From assembly GCA_022564695.1 (NCBI GenBank), contig JADFKX010000128.1, forward strand, positions 1-5,981: a DNA stretch of 5,981 bases, read 5' to 3'. The stretch comes from Chloroflexota bacterium. Lineage in GTDB: Bacteria; Chloroflexota; Dehalococcoidia; SM23-28-2; RBG-16-64-32. Each line of letters begins with the position of its first letter. Position 1 is the first letter of the stretch. The translations under genes and the position numbers were made by a program. Under the pieces are notes generated by a model. The model searched no databases and was not told the DNA's origin. It saw only the letters and a program-made list of their open reading frames with translations. Below are positions 4,970 through 5,981 of the stretch, piece after piece.

Positions 4970-5981
4970 ATGTGGAAGGCGATGAAGTGGAGTACGTTGG
5001 CGCTGGCCGTTGTGCTGGCCATCGCTCTGTCCGGCGTTGTCGGCTACACGCTGGGTGACAGTGGAGACGGCGGTGGCAGCACTACCGTACAGATTACGGA
5101 CGAGATCGGCTTCGGCATCCTGGAGGAGATATACGCCATCCTGCAGGAGGATTTCGTAAATCCAGATGCGCTGGACCCTGAGCTCCTGAAGCTGGGCGCT
5201 ATCAACGGTATTCTGCAGGCGCTTGGCGACCCGCACACCGTTTACATAGATCCAGAGTCTTATGAACTGGGGGTCGACGTAATCTCAGGGACGTTTCAGG
5301 GGATAGGCGCTCAGGTGGAGCAGGACCCAGTCACGGGCGAAATCGTGATCGTGACGCCATTTCGAGACTCTCCTGCCGAGAATGCCGGCGTGCGCGCGGG
5401 CGACATCGTTCGCACGGTGGACGGAGAGTCCACGGATGGCTGGACGGTGGCCCAGGCGGTGAGGCGCATCCGCGGGCCGGAGGGGACTGAAGTGGCGCTG
5501 GGGATCGAACACTCCGACGGCTCCTCGGAGGATGTGTCCATAACGCGCGGGACGATCGTGATACCGACTGTGTTCACGCCTCCGATCGAGGATGAGGCGG
5601 GCAACCTGGTCAGCGATCTGGCTTACATTGAACTGCAGCAGTTCACGGATCAGGCTGTAACAGACCTGGGTGAGGAGCTGGAGCGAATCGTTGAGGAAGG
5701 ATACGGCGGCGTCATTCTGGACCTGCGCCGGAACCCCGGCGGCGGGCTGGACGCCACTATCAGGACGGCGGATATGTTCCTGGACGATGGCGTCATCATC
5801 ATAGAGGTGAGCCGTGAGGGCGAGGAGAGTGTGACCAGCGCTAAGACGGGTGGGCCGGCGACGGAGATACCTGTGGTGCTGCTCGTGGGTCCGGGCTCGG
5901 CCAGCGGCTCTGAGGTGTTGGCCTGCGCCTTGCGGGACAACGGACGCGCCACCCTCGTCGGCGAGCAGACGTTCGGCAAGG
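4970..5981 (+). CDS. S41-family C-terminal processing protease (CtpA/Prc type), 3'-truncated by window
   Basis: 337 codons are visible and the frame is still open at the window end. Residues 1-7 are basic/polar (MWKAMKW) and are followed by a hydrophobic segment, roughly 8-28, that acts as a signal or membrane anchor, with no lipobox Cys. The protease should therefore sit outside the cytoplasmic membrane. A Gly-rich linker (31-36) leads to a helical region containing LGDPHTVYIDPE (85-96), the family LGDPYT-YLDPE motif. The PDZ domain spans about 107-190 (GTFQGIGAQV; SPAENAGVRAGDIV). The protease core shows AYIELQQF (218-225), GVILDLRRNPGGGL (247-260), the nucleophile region GSASGSE (309-315) and DNGRATLVGEQTFGK (323-337). 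K337, codon 5978-5980, is the predicted general base of the Ser-Lys dyad and the last complete codon of the window. By family it trims or degrades proteins from their C-terminus; its substrates are unknown. It is divergent from the - strand block. Confidence 0.94.
   Translation, partial: MWKAMKWSTLALAVVLAIALSGVVGYTLGDSGDGGGSTTVQITDEIGFGILEEIYAILQEDFVNPDALDPELLKLGAINGILQALGDPHTVYIDPESYELGVDVISGTFQGIGAQVEQDPVTGEIVIVTPFRDSPAENAGVRAGDIVRTVDGESTDGWTVAQAVRRIRGPEGTEVALGIEHSDGSSEDVSITRGTIVIPTVFTPPIEDEAGNLVSDLAYIELQQFTDQAVTDLGEELERIVEEGYGGVILDLRRNPGGGLDATIRTADMFLDDGVIIIEVSREGEESVTSAKTGGPATEIPVVLLVGPGSASGSEVLACALRDNGRATLVGEQTFGK

Noticed and set aside
5650..5979. 109-codon open frame on the - strand at the right edge
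   Set aside because: Antisense shadow of the S41 protease domain; Ser/Pro-rich with no family motif.

Overview
The window is GC-rich bacterial chromosomal DNA with tightly packed genes. Taxonomy cannot be fixed from it. The long-insert PTPS-family protein, the secreted S41 protease and the overall codon style would fit Chloroflexota (Dehalococcoidia-like) or another high-GC environmental lineage, but this is a weak inference.

Left block, + strand (1-1236): the 3' end of an ArsR/SmtB-family repressor with an arsenite-type CxC motif, then a complete ArsM-type arsenite S-adenosylmethionine methyltransferase with a Cys-rich tail. Together they form an arsenic-sensing and arsenic-methylating unit whose promoter, and perhaps more ars genes, lie left of the window. 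It ends in a 25-bp convergent gap holding a hairpin that spans both stop codons.

Middle block, - strand (read right to left, 4469 to 1262): a 6-pyruvoyl-tetrahydropterin synthase/QueD-like protein, an unrecognised Cys-rich (probably zinc-binding) protein, a WrbA-like flavodoxin-fold protein and a long-chain/4-coumarate-type acyl-CoA ligase. Spacings are 83 bp, 17 bp and a 4-bp ATGA overlap, so at least the last three look co-transcribed. The ligase has all its AMP-forming-enzyme motifs but is broken into two frames by one extra base in a run of five Gs (1853-1857). This is either a sequencing indel or a very recent mutation.

Intergenic block (4470-4969): a 269-bp array of a 108-bp non-coding repeat (4551-4819). 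There are three imperfect units, the last two apparently fused by a deletion at a short GTGAC homology. Candidate divergent promoters flank the array.

Right block, + strand (4970 to window end): the 5' 337 codons of a membrane-anchored S41 C-terminal processing protease (PDZ plus protease domain). The window stops immediately after the predicted catalytic lysine codon.

I found no mobile-element gene, tRNA, rRNA or CRISPR array, and no convincing evidence of a wholly new system. The least explained items are the 108-bp repeat family and the Cys-rich protein.
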